Source of the DNA: a bacterium
GTDB taxonomy: Bacteria > Bacteroidota > Bacteroidia > Bacteroidales > UBA932
Assembly (NCBI GenBank): GCA_004561775.1
Contig: SFUD01000034.1
Coordinates: 1-6,952, forward strand
Direction: 5' to 3'
Length of the DNA: 6,952 nucleotides
Below the pieces are notes generated by a model, which saw nothing but the letters and a program-made list of their open reading frames with translations, had not been told where the DNA came from and made no database searches. The translations under genes and the position numbers were made by a program. Below are positions 6,228 to 6,952 of the stretch, piece after piece. Position 1 is the first letter of the stretch. Every line of letters starts with the position of its first letter.

Positions 6228-6400
6228 CAGCCCAGCAGCGCACCTATTACGTTTCGCAACAGGTAAGCGGCTACATATAACGTTACGCAACAAGTAAGCG
6301 GCTATATATAACGTTACGCAACAGGTAAGAGGCTACCTATAACGTTACGCAACGGCCGAGCAGCGCCCAGATTACGTTCAGCAACAGTTCAGCCGGGCCC
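6218..6400. repeat. Six-unit 31-bp tandem array upstream of anmK
   Basis: Units begin at 6218, 6249, 6280, 6311, 6342 and 6374; five are 31-32 bp and the last is cut at 27. On the plus strand the central units read ACGTTACGCAACA, then a GTAAGCGGCTA-like middle, then an AT-rich end CATATA or TATATA. Units 2-4 are nearly identical, while the outer units (6218, 6342, 6374) share a variant middle around GAGCAGCGCCC. The array is head to tail with no unique spacers, so it is not CRISPR. Each junction between central units contains the palindrome TAACGTTA. Its first unit holds the -33 box of the anmK promoter. Confidence 0.85.
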
Positions 6401-6554
6401 GAGAGTTATCACTCGGCGGCAGGGCGGAGAGTTCCCACTCGGCGGCAGGGCGGAGAGTTCCCACTCGGCGGCAGAGCGAGAGTTGCCCCGAGGCGGCATC
6501 GCGAACAGTTGCCCCGAGGCGGCAGAGAGGAGAGTTGCCCCTCTGTGGCAGGCT
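6401..6554. repeat. Six-unit GC-rich 26-bp tandem array
   Basis: Units of 25-27 bp start at 6401, 6427, 6453, 6478, 6503 and 6530. On the plus strand each opens with GAGAGTT (GAACAGTT in one), passes through CCCACTCGG or GCCCCGAGG, and closes with CGGCAGGGC or a relative of it. Units 2 and 3 differ at only a couple of positions. The GCCCCGAGGCGGC core can form a small hairpin. The stretch is far richer in G and C than the genes. It directly follows the 31-bp array, whose last unit already resembles this repeat, as if one array had grown out of the other. Confidence 0.85.
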
Positions 6555-6570
6555 TGGGGTTAGCCCTCCC

Positions 6571-6721
6571 GAGCACAAAATCGGGGTTTTTGTGCGCTTT
6601 TGCCCTCCAAAACCCTCGTTTTCAAGCCTTTCGAGCACAAACTCGGCATTTTTGTGCGCTTTTGACCTTCAGAACCCCCGTTTTCAAGCTTTTCGAGCAC
6701 AAAATCGTCATTTCTGTGCTC
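6571..6721. repeat. 62-bp tandem repeat, 2.4 copies, each with a GAGCACAAAA hairpin
   Basis: Copies begin at 6571, 6633 and 6695, exactly 62 bp apart; the third holds only the hairpin part. Each begins with GAGCACAAAA (one A to C in copy 2), a 7-nt loop, then TTTTGTGCGC or TTCTGTGCTC, forming a 10-bp stem. The intervening 35 bp are also repeated (30 of 35 positions equal between copies 1 and 2), ending in GTTTTCAAGC(C/T)TTTC. No run of T follows the stems on either strand, so these are not ordinary rho-independent terminators. The arms resemble the REP/BIME class of intergenic hairpins, but I cannot assign a family. Confidence 0.85.
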
Positions 6722-6779
6722 GGGAAGCCGGGGATTGGCACCAGGGAAAGAGGAAATTAGCTTCGGGAAGCATAACAAT

Positions 6780-6951
6780 GGCCTTCCCGCAAATCACCGC
6801 GCACACTTCAAAAATACAAATACCTAATAACCAGATAATTAACTTTTACCAACGCGCTCGGTGAGCACAAATTGAGGCCACCGCGCGGGCCAATGTGCCC
6901 CAGAGGTGCCTAGAACAAGGATTTGTGCGCGCGGTGATTTGCAGGAACGCC
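6780..6951. repeat. 172-bp segment bounded by 26/28-nt imperfect inverted repeats
   Basis: The left arm (6780-6805) and the reverse complement of the right arm (6924-6951) share GCAAATCACCGCG and CACA, plus the outer GGCnTTCC. In all about 24 of 26 left-arm bases match, with two mismatches and a 2-nt CG insertion in the right arm. The left half of the interior is AT-rich (around 6805-6850) and the right half GC-rich. A second nested pair, GAGCACAAAT (6863-6872) and ATTTGTGCGC (6921-6930), uses the same arms as the 62-bp hairpin repeat. Size and layout would suit a small non-autonomous element, a long RNA hairpin or an invertible segment. No ORF of substance is inside. Confidence 0.7.
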
Positions 6952-6952
6952 G

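Noticed and set aside
6249..6554. Integron attC-like recombination sites in the tandem arrays
   Set aside because: The units lack the paired RYYYAAC and GTTRRRY core sites, and there is no integrase or cassette gene.
6571..6721. CRISPR-like pattern: 27-bp hairpin repeats with 35-bp intervals
   Set aside because: The intervals are themselves about 86% identical, so they are part of a 62-bp tandem repeat and not unique spacers. No cas gene is present.
6378..6864. Several open frames of 66-109 codons on both strands in the repeat region
   Set aside because: They are made of the tandem repeats translated in different frames, are rich in Arg, Pro, Ser and Cys, overlap each other on both strands, and show no domain or start context. 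They would be false gene calls.

Overview
The window looks like a chromosomal segment of a Bacteroidetes bacterium, most likely Bacteroidales; I cannot name the genus. Three signs agree: promoter-like sequences of the Bacteroidetes type (a TTG core, 19-20 nt, then TAnnTTTG), AT-rich gene leaders mostly without Shine-Dalgarno sequences, and a MurNAc-salvage gene set resembling the murT-murK-murQ cluster known from Tannerella forsythia. I see no tRNA, rRNA, transposase, phage or CRISPR sequence.

All recognisable genes lie on the minus strand, so transcription runs from right to left. In that order they are anmK (anhydro-MurNAc kinase), a BadF/BadG-type sugar kinase that is probably the MurNAc kinase murK, murQ (MurNAc-6-phosphate etherase), recR (recombination mediator), a sodium:solute symporter that is a candidate MurNAc importer, mntP (Mn2+ exporter), and the first 119 codons of a corA-type Mg2+/Co2+ channel gene cut by the left edge. 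Gaps from anmK to mntP are 61, 61, 9, 22 and 3 nt, which fits one operon, with a likely extra promoter before murK. corA has its own good promoter match.

The genes form a coherent wall-sugar pathway. The symporter would bring in MurNAc and the BadF-type kinase would phosphorylate it. AnmK converts anhydro-MurNAc from the cell's own wall turnover to the same product, MurNAc-6-P. MurQ splits that into GlcNAc-6-P and D-lactate. Deacetylase and deaminase genes and a dedicated regulator are not in the window.

The right-hand 865 bp (6088-6952) holds no believable protein gene but is packed with repeats. From the anmK start outward there is a 4 x 13 bp array in the presumed anmK leader, the anmK promoter, a six-unit 31-bp array reaching into that promoter, a six-unit GC-rich 26-bp array, a 62-bp hairpin repeat present 2.4 times, and a 172-bp segment bounded by imperfect 26/28-nt inverted repeats. 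Another degenerate 16-17 nt tandem repeat sits just before murQ. These non-coding repeats are the least explained part of the window. I find no clear evidence of a new defence or mobile system.
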